A stretch of 64,000 bases of DNA from Thermoplasmata archaeon (GCA_021810045.1 JAJZJR010000001.1:62001-126000), one strand, 5' to 3'. Counted from the stretch's first letter, positions 54,665 to 64,000 are shown. Made by a program: numbers and translations. Notes: a model not told the origin generated them from the sequence alone.

Positions 54665-55123
54665 TTAATCTTTTTTTCCACCTTTAATTAAATCTACAAT
54701 TATTTTTGCAGTAATTTCCGGATTTCCTTCCTCCACCTGAATCCTGTGTATTCTTGAAGCAGGAAGGAGATCAAGTGACTCCTGGTAGATTATATCTGAC
54801 CTGAGTGCATCGATATTCTCATTTATCTTTTCTTCACTGTAACCCCTGGTCCTCATAACCTCTCTGACTATTTCCTCATCCCTCTCCAGGATGAATATTT
54901 CAGAACAGCCGAGCAAATGAGAATAATGCCCCTCTATTATGGTTCCATTGTAAATATCCCGATTTAGTCTTTCCTTCAGGCAGTCAATATCCATCTCTTC
55001 ACCTTCAAGGCAGATCTTTGCACCTTCCATGTCGAGGACATTTTTGCAGTCAAAACCCAGCTTTTTTAGAATATTACATACAGAACTCTTTCCGGAACCG
55101 GGTATCCCGGTGATACTTATCAC
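54665..55123 (-). CDS. AK6/Fap7-like adenylate kinase
   Basis: 152 residues. P-loop GIPGSGKSS (6-14), IIEGHYSHLL and a short LID region match archaeal AK6/Fap7, which acts as a nucleoside kinase/ATPase linked to small ribosomal subunit maturation. It overlaps the tiaS stop by four bases. Confidence 0.85.
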   Translation of the reverse strand: MISITGIPGSGKSSVCNILKKLGFDCKNVLDMEGAKICLEGEEMDIDCLKERLNRDIYNGTIIEGHYSHLLGCSEIFILERDEEIVREVMRTRGYSEEKINENIDALRSDIIYQESLDLLPASRIHRIQVEEGNPEITAKIIVDLIKGGKKD

Positions 55124-56439
55124 GCGGAAACCTCCCGAACCAGTTCCCCCTTCTCAGTCAGTTCAAGCCCGAATGGGCGGGAGAGATGTCTCCGTGCAAT
55201 AACGGGAACATTATACATTCCTGGCTGTAGATCCCTGTGAACAATACTGAAGGCAGGCATGGAAGACCTGTTACCGCATTGTGAACACCTGTAGTCATTG
55301 TGACCTTTACTTCTCATACTTGCACCACATTGATCACATAATGGTGGCAGTCGCCTATATATTTCTGATGTAACCTTGACTTCCAGCTTCTCTATGTTTA
55401 GACAGCCGTCTTTGAATGTACCGAAGACCCTTACCAGATCTCCAGTTTTGAGCCTTGAAAAAATTCTCCTGAATTCCTTTGTTGGTTCGAACGCCGCAAT
55501 CTTAAGTTCAAGGAGACCGGATTTCATTGTTGAAAAATAATGCCCCCCCGTAATGCTATATGGGTCGTCCGAAATTCTTCCCTCAATGGAGTAAGAACTT
55601 CCGGAACTGATGCTTTCTGGATCGAAGATAATATGATCATCTGTAGCCTGATTTGTCATGTAAAGAATTGAACGGTCGATATCCAGATCGTTGAGTTTGA
55701 TGATTTCTTTGGCACCATTTGCCAAATGTTCCCAGGATGTGCCCCTTACACCGAAGACTACTGGTGTTCTCTCCTTTGGGAAAATGGCAGGATAGCCGTT
55801 TCTGAGATCGATATTGTTGAAACTCCCCGTAATACGCTCAGCCACTTTTGCAGCCCCCATTTTTGTTTCTGATTTAATCGGAGTTCCATTCGGGTATTTG
55901 TAACTTAAAAATTCATATGTAACAAGATTTCCCGGCCATGATATAGCTGCAGCAGAACCTATAATTCCTCTTCCGTTCTTTATCTTTCTGAAACGGCCAC
56001 CCTGGTTCCTTATGAACTTCTCAGCGTCCAATATGGAAACTTCTTCCCTAACTGCCTTCCAGTAAAAGGTCTGCTCAAATTTATTTTCTGAAACTACAAT
56101 CCCGGGATTTGTTTCAGGTTCTTCCAGCTCAGCCATTTCATTAATTACTTCCCCTGCCAGATCCATAAGATCTTCGCCGTCGGAAACAGAAGTACCTTTC
56201 CGGTAGCTAAACAGATCCATCCCATTGAATGTTCCTACCCGTATTGGGTCTCCCCTGCCCTTTCCAAGGTTTGCAATCAATGCCCCGTTTCCACGGGTCT
56301 TGTGTTGTATGGCCGGATTGAGCCTTACCAGCCCAGGAAAACCGATCAGATCAAGGCCACTGCGCAATATGATTTCGGAAAGAACGTATGTTGTACACAT
56401 CCCCTGCCGGGAATCTGTGTCATCAACTGCTATGTACAT
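55120..56439 (-). CDS. tiaS: tRNA(Ile2) agmatinylcytidine synthase TiaS
   Basis: 439 residues. YIAVDDTDSRQGMCTTYV opens the protein, then HKTRGNGALIANLG, later the OB-fold domain and a C-terminal zinc ribbon CDQCGASMRS ... CSQCGNRS. TiaS modifies C34 of tRNA-Ile2 with agmatine using ATP so that it reads AUA. Its start sits directly before the UppS stop. Confidence 0.95.
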   Translation of the reverse strand: MYIAVDDTDSRQGMCTTYVLSEIILRSGLDLIGFPGLVRLNPAIQHKTRGNGALIANLGKGRGDPIRVGTFNGMDLFSYRKGTSVSDGEDLMDLAGEVINEMAELEEPETNPGIVVSENKFEQTFYWKAVREEVSILDAEKFIRNQGGRFRKIKNGRGIIGSAAAISWPGNLVTYEFLSYKYPNGTPIKSETKMGAAKVAERITGSFNNIDLRNGYPAIFPKERTPVVFGVRGTSWEHLANGAKEIIKLNDLDIDRSILYMTNQATDDHIIFDPESISSGSSYSIEGRISDDPYSITGGHYFSTMKSGLLELKIAAFEPTKEFRRIFSRLKTGDLVRVFGTFKDGCLNIEKLEVKVTSEIYRRLPPLCDQCGASMRSKGHNDYRCSQCGNRSSMPAFSIVHRDLQPGMYNVPVIARRHLSRPFGLELTEKGELVREVSA

Positions 56440-57216
56440 TTAAACCCCGAATCTTCTCTTTCTGCCCTGGTATGATATGATTGCTTTAAGAAAATCCGTC
56501 TTTTTCAACTCTGGCCAGTTGATATCAGAAAAATACAGTTCTGAATAAGCGGATTGCCAAAGGAGGAAATTGGATATTCTTTCCTCTCCACTGGTCCTGA
56601 ATATGAGATCAGGATCAGGAAGGCTCTTGTCGTAAAGGAATTCCCGAAACTTTTCCTCAGTGATTTCGTCGATGGTCATTTTTCCATTCTGGATTTCCAT
56701 GTACATCTTCTTCATTGCATTGATAATTTCCTGCCTTCCCCCATATCCAATGGCAATATTGAACCTGAAATTTCTGAAGCCCTTGGTAGTATCTTCCACT
56801 TTCCTGATTGTTGTCCTGAGATATTCCGGGAGATGATCAAATTCACCGATTACCTTTACCCTGATTTTGTTTTCAAAAACCCTTGGATCTTCCAGCAGAT
56901 CCAGGAATGCATCATTAATCAGCCTGAAAAGAAAGTCGACTTCTTTCCTGTCCCGGTTGAAGTTTTCTGTGGAAAAGCCGTAAACTGTTACTATTCTTAC
57001 ACCTGCGTCCATGCACCACTGAAGCACTTCCTCGAGCTTTTCCTTGCCCTTTACATGTCCTTCGTTTTCACTAAGGCCAATGCCCCGTGCGTAACGCCTG
57101 TTGCCGTCAGTGATTATCCCAATATGCATTGGAACCGGGCCTTTTTTTACTTCTTCAAGGAGAAGTTTTTCGTAAACCTCGGAAGTAAGGCTTCCAATCT
57201 GATCGGCTATTCCCAT
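56440..57216 (-). CDS. uppS: Cis-prenyltransferase (undecaprenyl-diphosphate-synthase-like)
   Basis: 258 residues. GIITDGNRRYARG, GHVKGKEKLEEVLQW, VYGFSTENFNR and DLIFRTSGEERISNFLLWQSAYSELYF are the five conserved regions. It makes long-chain cis-polyprenyl diphosphate, the source of the dolichyl-type carrier used by AglB. The start is taken as the ATG at 57216; the frame is open to a TTG at 57234 with six more residues. Confidence 0.93.
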   Translation of the reverse strand: MGIADQIGSLTSEVYEKLLLEEVKKGPVPMHIGIITDGNRRYARGIGLSENEGHVKGKEKLEEVLQWCMDAGVRIVTVYGFSTENFNRDRKEVDFLFRLINDAFLDLLEDPRVFENKIRVKVIGEFDHLPEYLRTTIRKVEDTTKGFRNFRFNIAIGYGGRQEIINAMKKMYMEIQNGKMTIDEITEEKFREFLYDKSLPDPDLIFRTSGEERISNFLLWQSAYSELYFSDINWPELKKTDFLKAIISYQGRKRRFGV

Positions 57217-57242
57217 CTGGTTTAGGCTATGCAAATTTGAGC

Positions 57243-58199
57243 TTATAATTTACTCTTATTATTGATGGCAGTAAGAGAATACATTGTAAGTGTGCTCGAA
57301 TAACCGTGAACCTCTCTTTTCTTCAAAACGGTCAACCCAAAATCCCTGAATTCCTCCATCCTTTCCTCTATCCCCTCCATATCAAGAATTTCATAGTAAT
57401 GGATTATACCGTTATCTTTCAGTTTGCCTATAGCGAGTTCAAGGTATTTTCGTGACTCATGTGGGAGATTCATTATGATCCTGTCTGCATCGTCAAGTTC
57501 ACTGATTTTCTGGGAAGCATCTCCGCAAACAGGGTGTATTATACCAAGTAGTCGGTTCAATGCCATGCTTTCCTTCATGTATCGAATTGCTTCCGGGTTG
57601 CTGTCTATTGCAGTAATATCTGCTTTCTGAACTCTTGCAATATTCAGCGAGAATGCCCCTATTCCGGCAAACATGTCAATAATCTTCTCCCCTTCCCTTA
57701 TTTCTTTGGATACCAACATGCGTTCGGTTGCAAGCCTTGGTGAGAAGTAAACCCTTGAAACATCAAGCTTGAATTGCACACCGTTTTCCCGGTACATAGT
57801 TTCAGTCTTTGCCTCGCCGCTGAGGAGCCCCAGATCCCTGAGCCGGAATTCTCCTGTTATTCCTCTGTCTAGATATACGCTCCTTATGTTTGGATGGGTT
57901 TCCATTAATGAATTCGCCAGAGATATGGCCCTTTCAGGTTCCCTGATCTTTGTAATAGCAATATCCCCAATGAGATCAAAAGCCCCTCCAGCAAGTTTTG
58001 GAAAATGCTTGGTCTTTGAAGGAATTGATTCCATTACTATGATTTCATATGAATCTGATTTAAATGATTCTTTGAGTGGAATATAGACATAATCCATGTC
58101 CCTCTGGACCTGGCTCTGATCGTCAACTAGTGATCGTTTTCTCAGGTCCTGGATAACGACCTGTGCATCCTTCTTTGAAACTTTCAGATGTTCTTTCAC
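57243..58199 (-). CDS. trm5: Trm5-like tRNA (guanine-N1-)-methyltransferase
   Basis: 318 residues. VYFSPRLATERMLV, MFAGIGAFSLNIA (SAM motif I), DSNPEAIRYM and RIIMNLPHESRKYLE (NLP motif) are the family blocks. It methylates G37 of tRNAs; in some archaea such enzymes act in wyosine synthesis. It overlaps the Hel308 stop by four bases. Confidence 0.9.
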   Translation of the reverse strand: MKEHLKVSKKDAQVVIQDLRKRSLVDDQSQVQRDMDYVYIPLKESFKSDSYEIIVMESIPSKTKHFPKLAGGAFDLIGDIAITKIREPERAISLANSLMETHPNIRSVYLDRGITGEFRLRDLGLLSGEAKTETMYRENGVQFKLDVSRVYFSPRLATERMLVSKEIREGEKIIDMFAGIGAFSLNIARVQKADITAIDSNPEAIRYMKESMALNRLLGIIHPVCGDASQKISELDDADRIIMNLPHESRKYLELAIGKLKDNGIIHYYEILDMEGIEERMEEFRDFGLTVLKKREVHGYSSTLTMYSLTAINNKSKL

Positions 58200-60271
58200 C
58201 GTCTTCTCCTCTGAAGTACGGTTCTTGCATGGCCTATGGTTTCGCTGGCCAGCTTGTGAGAGAAACCTGCTATCTTTGTAATATCGCCTTCAGCAGAACC
58301 TGCAACTGCGTCGAGACTGGTAAGTCCTGCAGCGTATAGCCTTCTTGCCCTTACCCTTCCTATGTTTGGTATTGCAGTGAGTTCCCAGATGTCTTCCCTG
58401 ATTCCTTCCCTGATCCTTATGGCAAGCATTTCAAAGTACGTCCTTCTTTCAGGGAGAAGCATCGATGCAAGCCTTGATAGAGAATAAGCCATCCACTCTG
58501 CGCTGCTCACCTTTGCCTGAATATCGCCTGGCCCTATTCCGTACCTGCCAGTTATATAGTCAGTGGAACGTTCGTTGATCCAGTCATAAAGAACCATGGC
58601 CGTCTTTGCATTGTTAAAGGAGTCGCTGCTTTCACCATAATCCAGTCCATTCTCATCCATGAAAAAAAGAATGTCCTCGGTGTCGTCTTTCTTGGCAATA
58701 AGTGATGGAACTTCGGGAGTGCGGCATATGTTATACAAGGTTCTCTGATCGTTGATATTGCCTTCGTCAAGATACTTCTTCAGGATCAGTGCAGAAACCG
58801 GATCAATATAGAGATCACTCACAGTTTTTCCAAGTTTTGTTACCTTGTATTCTTCCTCGGAACCTCTAATAAAATCGTTTTCGTCCAGAAATGACAGTGC
58901 CTGTTCAAACCGATTCCTGTGCAAAGAAACATCGGTCTGATAGCCCAAAAGTGTTTTGCCATGGAACTTTACAAGGTCCTCAATATTCCTTGCCAATCCC
59001 GTACTTACCAGAGCCAGGGTGTTGAACCTGATAAGTGATTCTTTACCTATGCTTGAAAATACAGGTTCAGGTTCTCCGTCAAGGTATTCCCAGGCTTTTT
59101 CCATAGAGGTTTCCGATGCGGCATATATGATCCCGAAACCAACTTTATCATACTTTGGTCTTCCCGCCCTTCCCAGCATCTGGTGTACTTCTGTGTTAGA
59201 AATATATCCTACATAACCGTCCGAGAATCTTGTGATATCCCTGATTACAACAACTCGGGCCGGAAGGTTGACTCCTGCTGCAAGTGTTGGGGTTGCAACA
59301 AGCACCTTGATTTTACCCTCCCTGAAAAGGGCCTCTACAACAGTTCTTTGGGAAGAGGACAAGCCTGCATGGTGAAAACTGACTCCTTTTGGAATGAGTT
59401 CAGTCAGTATTCCCTGATATCTGTCAGTTTCACCACCCCATGGAGGTTCCCACTGGAATTCTCCAACAATGCCTTCCTCAAGTGAATAAGACAGTTTTCT
59501 GGCAAGATCCTCCGAACGCTTGCGGGAATTAACAAATATGAGGAGTTGTCCACCTTGGATAATGAAATGCTCACAAAGTCTTGCGAGATCATCTCTTCCT
59601 TTGAATGAAAGTGATTCTCCTTCCTCAAACTCAAGAGTTCTGTTGAACATTATGCCTTTTTGCAGTGTTACAGGACGGAAATCACTGATCACAGTCTCGG
59701 CTTCAAGCCATCCGGAAACATCCTCGATGTTTGATATTGTTGCAGAAAGCCCAAGTATCCTGGTATCCGGATTCATGTATCTTGCAGCAGAAAGAAAGGT
59801 TTCGAGCCTTGCCCCTCTTCCTTCATCACCAATAAGATGAAGTTCGTCTGCAACAATAAGTGAGATTTCGAACATGATGGACGGATCGTGATGAAATAGT
59901 GAGTCCGCCTTTTCAGATGTACAAACTATAACATCAAACCTCTTTATGAATTCGGGAGAGTCATCATAATCGCCAACCGATATTGCAACCTTCAGACCAA
60001 GCGACGACATTCGCTTTAGATCCTCATATTTTTCAGAAGCCAGTGCCCTCAGAGGCACAATATACATGGACTTGCGTCCTTTGAGGAATTCCCTGTAAAT
60101 TGCAACATAAGCTATAAGTGACTTGCCGGAGGCAGTTGGTACTGAAACCACTACATTTTTTCCAGACTCAAGGTGCTTTATTGCCTCTTCCTGATGAGGA
60201 TAGAGATCCAGATCATTGCCTTCAAACATGTCCAGAAACTGTCCTGGCAAATCAAGTTCTGTCAGTCTCAT
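58196..60271 (-). CDS. hel308: Hel308/Hjm Ski2-like DNA helicase
   Basis: 691 residues. The motifs are: I (SVPTASGKSLIAY), II (VADELHLIGDEGRGARLE), III (LGLSATI), V (LVATPTLAAGVNLPAR) and VI (QMLGRAGRPKYD). A ratchet domain follows, and the C-terminal helix-hairpin-helix is LTAIPNIGRVRARRLYAAGL. Hel308 unwinds lagging strands at stalled forks. First gene of the leftward chain. Confidence 0.94.
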   Translation of the reverse strand: MRLTELDLPGQFLDMFEGNDLDLYPHQEEAIKHLESGKNVVVSVPTASGKSLIAYVAIYREFLKGRKSMYIVPLRALASEKYEDLKRMSSLGLKVAISVGDYDDSPEFIKRFDVIVCTSEKADSLFHHDPSIMFEISLIVADELHLIGDEGRGARLETFLSAARYMNPDTRILGLSATISNIEDVSGWLEAETVISDFRPVTLQKGIMFNRTLEFEEGESLSFKGRDDLARLCEHFIIQGGQLLIFVNSRKRSEDLARKLSYSLEEGIVGEFQWEPPWGGETDRYQGILTELIPKGVSFHHAGLSSSQRTVVEALFREGKIKVLVATPTLAAGVNLPARVVVIRDITRFSDGYVGYISNTEVHQMLGRAGRPKYDKVGFGIIYAASETSMEKAWEYLDGEPEPVFSSIGKESLIRFNTLALVSTGLARNIEDLVKFHGKTLLGYQTDVSLHRNRFEQALSFLDENDFIRGSEEEYKVTKLGKTVSDLYIDPVSALILKKYLDEGNINDQRTLYNICRTPEVPSLIAKKDDTEDILFFMDENGLDYGESSDSFNNAKTAMVLYDWINERSTDYITGRYGIGPGDIQAKVSSAEWMAYSLSRLASMLLPERRTYFEMLAIRIREGIREDIWELTAIPNIGRVRARRLYAAGLTSLDAVAGSAEGDITKIAGFSHKLASETIGHARTVLQRRRR

Positions 60272-60392
60272 TGTCCATGGTTTATGTCGATGAAAAACTA
60301 AATGTTTACACTATCATGATCGATTGTACATATTTTCTAGTTATAATCAGTATCATGAGGAAATTTAATATTGACACAGTATTTTTCAGCAG

Positions 60393-61049
60393 TTGAACCA
60401 GAGACCGTACGTAATTGTTAATGTTGCCCAGAGCATTAATGGATATATTTCCGGAAGGAATGGAAGAAGGGTACTGATATCGTCGCCCGAAGACATGATC
60501 AGGGTCCACAAATTGAGAGCTGAAGTCGATGCAATCCTTGTTGGCTCGGGTACCATAATTACTGATGATCCTAGGCTTCTGGTTGACCAGAACGTGGTAA
60601 AAAATTACAAGCCACCTTTGAGGGTTGTTCTTGACAGAAGCATGAAGACTCAGAAAACTGCAAGAGTATATGATACATCAGCAAAAACTCTTGTATATAC
60701 GGCCAGGGAATCCAGTGAACACGGCAATTTTGAGATAAGAACAAGAGATGAATACGGCCTGAAGCTGCCGAACATACTTTCAGAATTGCACGAACAGGGA
60801 ATCAGAAAAGTGCTTGTTGAAGGTGGAAGAAACGTTATTACAGAATTTATTGAAGAACGCACTATTGATGAGTTTCATTTATTCATTGGGGATATTTTGA
60901 TTGAAGATGGGGGGCTGAAACTTTTCTCGCCTGGTTTTGAAATCAGAAATGTAATCAGAACTGTCAGGCCACTGGCTATGGGTGTTCTTATAAGCCTTGA
61001 TCCATATCACTTACAGAGATTATGGAATACACAAGTAAAGGATATCTGA
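60393..61049 (+). CDS. arfC: 2,5-diamino-6-ribosylamino-pyrimidinone 5'-phosphate reductase (ArfC)
   Basis: 218 residues, RibD-C fold. VNVAQSINGYIS, EVDAILVGSGTIITDDP and KVLVEGGRNVITEFI are the conserved NADPH/substrate motifs. In archaea it acts in riboflavin and F420 precursor synthesis. TTG start at 60393; GAAATTTAATATT at 60360-60372 lies about 26 bases before it, indicating a leaderless TTG. Overlaps the next gene by 28 bases. Confidence 0.9.
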   Translation: MNQRPYVIVNVAQSINGYISGRNGRRVLISSPEDMIRVHKLRAEVDAILVGSGTIITDDPRLLVDQNVVKNYKPPLRVVLDRSMKTQKTARVYDTSAKTLVYTARESSEHGNFEIRTRDEYGLKLPNILSELHEQGIRKVLVEGGRNVITEFIEERTIDEFHLFIGDILIEDGGLKLFSPGFEIRNVIRTVRPLAMGVLISLDPYHLQRLWNTQVKDI

Positions 61050-62257
61050 GGCTCGGATGGGCCCGGGAAAGAATGGACGTTACATCCCAGATTCGTGAGA
61101 GATTCATCCGGGAAAAGCCCTTAAAGGGAGTCAAGATCTCAATGGCTTTGCATGTGGAGGCAAAGACAGGAATTTTTGCCCTCTTGCTGAGAGAGGGGGG
61201 TGCGGATATCAAGATGGCTTCCTGCAATCCCCTCAGTTCAGATGACAGCGTTGTCCAATCCCTTAAGGATGACTATAAAATGGACGTTTACGCAAAGAAA
61301 GGAGAATCCGAAGAGGAATATTATGAGTATCTTAACAAAACCCTTGATCTCAAACCAAATGTCATAATTGATGACGGTGGAGATCTGGTGAAAATTGTTA
61401 CGGAAGAAAGAACAGATCTTCTTGACAATATAATAGGAGGAAATGAGGAAACCACAACAGGCGTAGTGAGACTATTTGCAATGGAAAAAGCTGGTGCACT
61501 GAGGTTCCCAATGTTTGATGTAAATGATGCCGAGATGAAGCATTTCTTTGACAACAGATATGGTACCGGACAGAGCACACTGGATGGGATCATGTCCGCA
61601 ACAAACGTACTGATGGCCGGGAAGAAAATCGTAGTTGCCGGTTATGGGTGGTGCGGCAAAGGTATTGCTATGAGAATGAAAGGGCTTGGAGGTTTGGTCA
61701 CAGTAACAGAGATAAACCCTGTCAAAGCTGTAGAAGCCGCCATGGACGGTTTCAGTGTACAACCCATGAACCACGCCATAAGAGATGCAGATATAGTTGT
61801 TACTGCAACAGGAATGAAGAATGTGGTTTCATATGATGACCTGCTCGTTGCAAAAAAGAACCTTATCCTTGCAAATTCAGGCCACTTTAACAATGAGATT
61901 CCGGTGAAGGACCTTGAGACAAGAGCCATGGAGAAAAGACCTGTCAGGGAAACCATAAACCGCTATAAACTTGAAAATGGAAATACCATTGATCTGGTTG
62001 CTGATGGAAGATTGGTTAACCTTGCAGTTGGACAGGGACATCCTGTTGAAATCATGGATATGAGTTTTGCAATTCAGGCCCTTACGGCAGAATACCTTGT
62101 CAAGAACTACAAGAATCTTGAAAAGAAGGTTTATCCTGTTCCAAGGGAAATCGATCTAGAAGTTGCGAACCTTAAACTGAAGGGTCTTGGACTTTCCATC
62201 GATAATCTTTCAGAGGAACAGAAGAAGTACGCAGAAGAATGGAAGGAAGGAACCTGA
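61022..62257 (+). CDS. ahcY: S-adenosylhomocysteine hydrolase
   Basis: 411 residues. ALHVEAKTGIFALLLREGGA and ASCNPLSSDDSVV form the substrate domain, and VVAGYGWCGKGIAMRMKGLG binds NAD. The GDVDH-like block and C-terminal DLVADGRLVNLAVGQGHPVEIMDMSF are conserved. It splits SAH to adenosine and homocysteine. Start ATG 61022 lies inside the end of arfC, in a different frame; the N-terminal GYLRLGWARERMDVT is kept by the family. Confidence 0.94.
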   Translation: MEYTSKGYLRLGWARERMDVTSQIRERFIREKPLKGVKISMALHVEAKTGIFALLLREGGADIKMASCNPLSSDDSVVQSLKDDYKMDVYAKKGESEEEYYEYLNKTLDLKPNVIIDDGGDLVKIVTEERTDLLDNIIGGNEETTTGVVRLFAMEKAGALRFPMFDVNDAEMKHFFDNRYGTGQSTLDGIMSATNVLMAGKKIVVAGYGWCGKGIAMRMKGLGGLVTVTEINPVKAVEAAMDGFSVQPMNHAIRDADIVVTATGMKNVVSYDDLLVAKKNLILANSGHFNNEIPVKDLETRAMEKRPVRETINRYKLENGNTIDLVADGRLVNLAVGQGHPVEIMDMSFAIQALTAEYLVKNYKNLEKKVYPVPREIDLEVANLKLKGLGLSIDNLSEEQKKYAEEWKEGT

Positions 62258-62273
62258 TAGGGTGAGTTGATCC

Positions 62274-63488
62274 ATGAAAAAGATCTTCCTTATTGTGCTG
62301 GATGGCCTTGGCGACAGACCTAATGATGAACTAAAGGGGAGAACTGCCCTCCAGGCCGCATACAGACCAAACATGAATAGACTTACCAGGGAAGGTCAGG
62401 GAGGGATGATGCACCCCGTATCCCCCGGATACAGAACGGGCTCAGACACCTCTCACCTTTCACTTCTCGGATATGACCCTGAAAAATTCTATACAGGCAG
62501 AGGCCCATTTGAAGCAATGGGCCTTGGGATGACTGTTCTTGGCGGCGATGTGGCATTCAGGGCAAATTTTTCAACGGTGGACCAGGACGGAGTTGTACTG
62601 GACAGAAGAGCTGGAAGAATTACCGAAGGCACCGATAAGCTTGCCCAGTCGCTTTCGTTTTCTGTGGATGGTGTTGAATTCTTTGTAAAGGCAGGAGTAG
62701 AACACAGGGGTGCCCTGGTAATGCGGGGTAAAGGACTCTCTGATCTCATAACCGATTCCGATCCGCATGAAGCGGGACAAAAAGTACATGAAGTCAAGGC
62801 CCTTGATGAGAAGGCGAAATTCACCGCTGAAGTCCTTAACAAGTATCTGTCAATTGCCAGAAAGAGACTCCGGGAACATGAGGTAAATCTTCAGAGAGAG
62901 AAAGAAGGAAAAGCACCTGCAAATGAGCTCCTCATCCGGGGAGCTGGACAGGCTCCATCCCTGACGCCGTTTCACGAACTCTTTGGGATGAAAGCAGCAA
63001 GTATCTCCGGGATTCCCATGATTACAGGAATATGTAGGCTTGTGGGAATGGAAAGTATTAATGTGGAAGGCGCTACAGGTAGACTCGACAGTAATTTCAG
63101 GGCCAAATTTGAAGCTGCCTATAAAACCCTGGAAAAGTTCGATTTCCTCATAATGAACATAAAAGCAACTGACGTCGCGGGTCACGACGGGGATCCTGTG
63201 GCAAAAAGAGATGCCATACAGAGGATTGACGCTGCAATGAAGGACATTGACCACATACTTGGTGATACCGTGATCTGCATTACAGGTGACCATTCTACAC
63301 CATGCACAATGATGGACCACTCAGGAGATCCGCTTCCCATTCTTTTCAACACCCATGGTATAAGAAAAGATAATGCGGTTCTTTTCGACGAAATCTCTTG
63401 CACAAAGGGTACATACCACATTAACAGTGGTGATGTCATGAAGATTCTCCTGCAGCTGTCAGACAGGGCAGAAAAGTATGGAGCATGA
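62274..63488 (+). CDS. apgM: Cofactor-independent phosphoglycerate mutase (ApgM)
   Basis: 404 residues. The metal site is LIVLDGLGDRP, the phosphoserine region is GSDTSHLSLLGYDP, and the later metal residues are in KATDVAGHDGDP and CITGDHSTPC. It interconverts 3- and 2-phosphoglycerate in glycolysis and gluconeogenesis. It lies 16 bases after ahcY. Confidence 0.95.
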   Translation: MKKIFLIVLDGLGDRPNDELKGRTALQAAYRPNMNRLTREGQGGMMHPVSPGYRTGSDTSHLSLLGYDPEKFYTGRGPFEAMGLGMTVLGGDVAFRANFSTVDQDGVVLDRRAGRITEGTDKLAQSLSFSVDGVEFFVKAGVEHRGALVMRGKGLSDLITDSDPHEAGQKVHEVKALDEKAKFTAEVLNKYLSIARKRLREHEVNLQREKEGKAPANELLIRGAGQAPSLTPFHELFGMKAASISGIPMITGICRLVGMESINVEGATGRLDSNFRAKFEAAYKTLEKFDFLIMNIKATDVAGHDGDPVAKRDAIQRIDAAMKDIDHILGDTVICITGDHSTPCTMMDHSGDPLPILFNTHGIRKDNAVLFDEISCTKGTYHINSGDVMKILLQLSDRAEKYGA

Positions 63489-63519
63489 TCCTACTATAGT
63501 GAAAAACCTCTAGAAATAA

Positions 63520-63560
63520 CGATTTTTCTGTTACAAAATTTTTTTATTTTTTCTTCTGTC
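63520..63560 (+). terminator. Oligo-T terminator after apgM
   Basis: Two dense T runs (AATTTTTTTATTTTTTC) right after the stop of apgM, without a needed stem, as in archaeal termination. Confidence 0.55.
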
Positions 63561-63590
63561 AAAAAGATTATATATTAACCTGTTGATAGC

Positions 63591-64000
63591 ATGTCTGACA
63601 ATTGGATGACACCTAAGGCTTTTGGTTTGGGAAATATAAAGGAGAACTTCAAAATCCACAGTTTGAAGAAAGAGTACGACAAGAGCAAGAGAAAAGAAAT
63701 CCTCACCTATTCGCAGCCAAAGGGAATTTACTATTCAGTACTGTTTTCATTGCTTCTCTGGTGGATACCCATAGCTGGCCCTGCAATTGCAGGATATATT
63801 GGGGGTAGAAAATCGGGAAGTACTACAAAGGCAATAACATCCTCTCTCATAGCTACATCCATTATCATGATGATTACATTCCTCATGGCCCCATTCACAA
63901 CCGGCACTCTTGCAGGAGTGAACGATTATTTCAGCAACGGTGTTCTCACTGTTAGCCAGAGCCAGCTTTTTGCATATTCCGGACTTCTGAACGATTTGTA
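63591..64000 (+). CDS. Membrane protein, N-terminal part (truncated by the window)
   Basis: ATG at 63591; the reading frame runs off the end. 137 residues are visible: a soluble N-terminal part of 45 residues rich in Lys, then two hydrophobic segments (YYSVLFSLLLWWIPIAGPAIAGYIGG and SSLIATSIIMMITFLM). IAGPAIAGYIGGRKSGS recalls small archaeal DUF5518-type membrane proteins. AGATTATATATTA at 63566-63578 is the likely TATA box. Confidence 0.6.
   Translation, partial: MSDNWMTPKAFGLGNIKENFKIHSLKKEYDKSKRKEILTYSQPKGIYYSVLFSLLLWWIPIAGPAIAGYIGGRKSGSTTKAITSSLIATSIIMMITFLMAPFTTGTLAGVNDYFSNGVLTVSQSQLFAYSGLLNDL

Overview
The window is archaeal. It carries archaeal S15, EF-1 beta, Nep1, TiaS, Trm5, Hel308, AglB, an archaellum cluster, an archaetidyl-type CDP-alcohol transferase and archaeal riboflavin and phosphoglycerate mutase enzymes. 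The moderate-to-low G+C, mostly leaderless genes with a TATA-like box about 25 nt before the start codon, and the wording of several proteins (SahH, ArlB, PheT) point to the Thermoplasmata, most likely the order Thermoplasmatales (acidophilic, wall-less). Genus is not resolved from sequence reading alone. No rRNA, tRNA or CRISPR array was seen, and no gene-free stretch exceeds 300 bases.

Layout. 1-6225: end of a type II GAPDH, a geranylgeranyl-reductase-like flavoprotein, an AlsS-type acetolactate synthase, a GNAT enzyme, and a three-gene unit (coiled-coil protein, SPFH/zinc-ribbon protein, double zinc-ribbon protein). 6.5-10 kb: an SDR, a 59-residue ribbon-helix-helix-like protein, AzlCD, and TyrA with an AroQ chorismate mutase. 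10.1-17.4 kb: an ABC-2 type transporter with a membrane-anchored partner, a heterodimeric ABC exporter and HtpX. 17.4-22.7 kb: a SufR-like regulator divergent from a small coupled ORF plus an MFS transporter, a UvrD/RecB-nuclease helicase, and a corrinoid adenosyltransferase. 22.8-26 kb: Nep1, S15, a RecJ/GAN-like DHH protein and a RuvC-like protein. 26-33.2 kb: a 2109-residue AglB oligosaccharyltransferase with a huge extracytoplasmic tail, and a small anchored partner. 33.2-35 kb: an IS200/IS605-type element with intact tnpB and frameshifted tnpA. 35-38.7 kb: two genes built from ABC-importer parts (a lone AAA-associated domain, and an HTH fused to a substrate-binding-like domain), PheT and a tandem RHH regulator. 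38.9-39.4 kb: a gamma-carbonic anhydrase. 39.5-46.4 kb: archaellum operon arlB-C-D/E-F-G-H-I-J, followed by a 1233-residue TPR protein and an M50 protease. 51-64 kb: a small zinc ribbon protein with EF-1 beta, a GT2, a phosphohexomutase, a leftward chain from Hel308 to a CDP-alcohol transferase, ArfC, SahH, iPGM and a partial membrane protein.

How the genes fit together. AglB (N-glycosylation), UppS (polyprenyl carrier), GT2 and the hexomutase could all serve the glycosylated cell surface. The archaellin and many exported proteins here are rich in N-X-S/T sequons. The most unusual items are the orphan ABC-importer-derived gene pair, the SPFH/zinc-ribbon operon, the giant AglB, the apparent ATT start and missing upstream ATG of arlJ, the small ORF coupled to the MFS gene, and the single-base lesion in tnpA. 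No clearly new defence system was identified.
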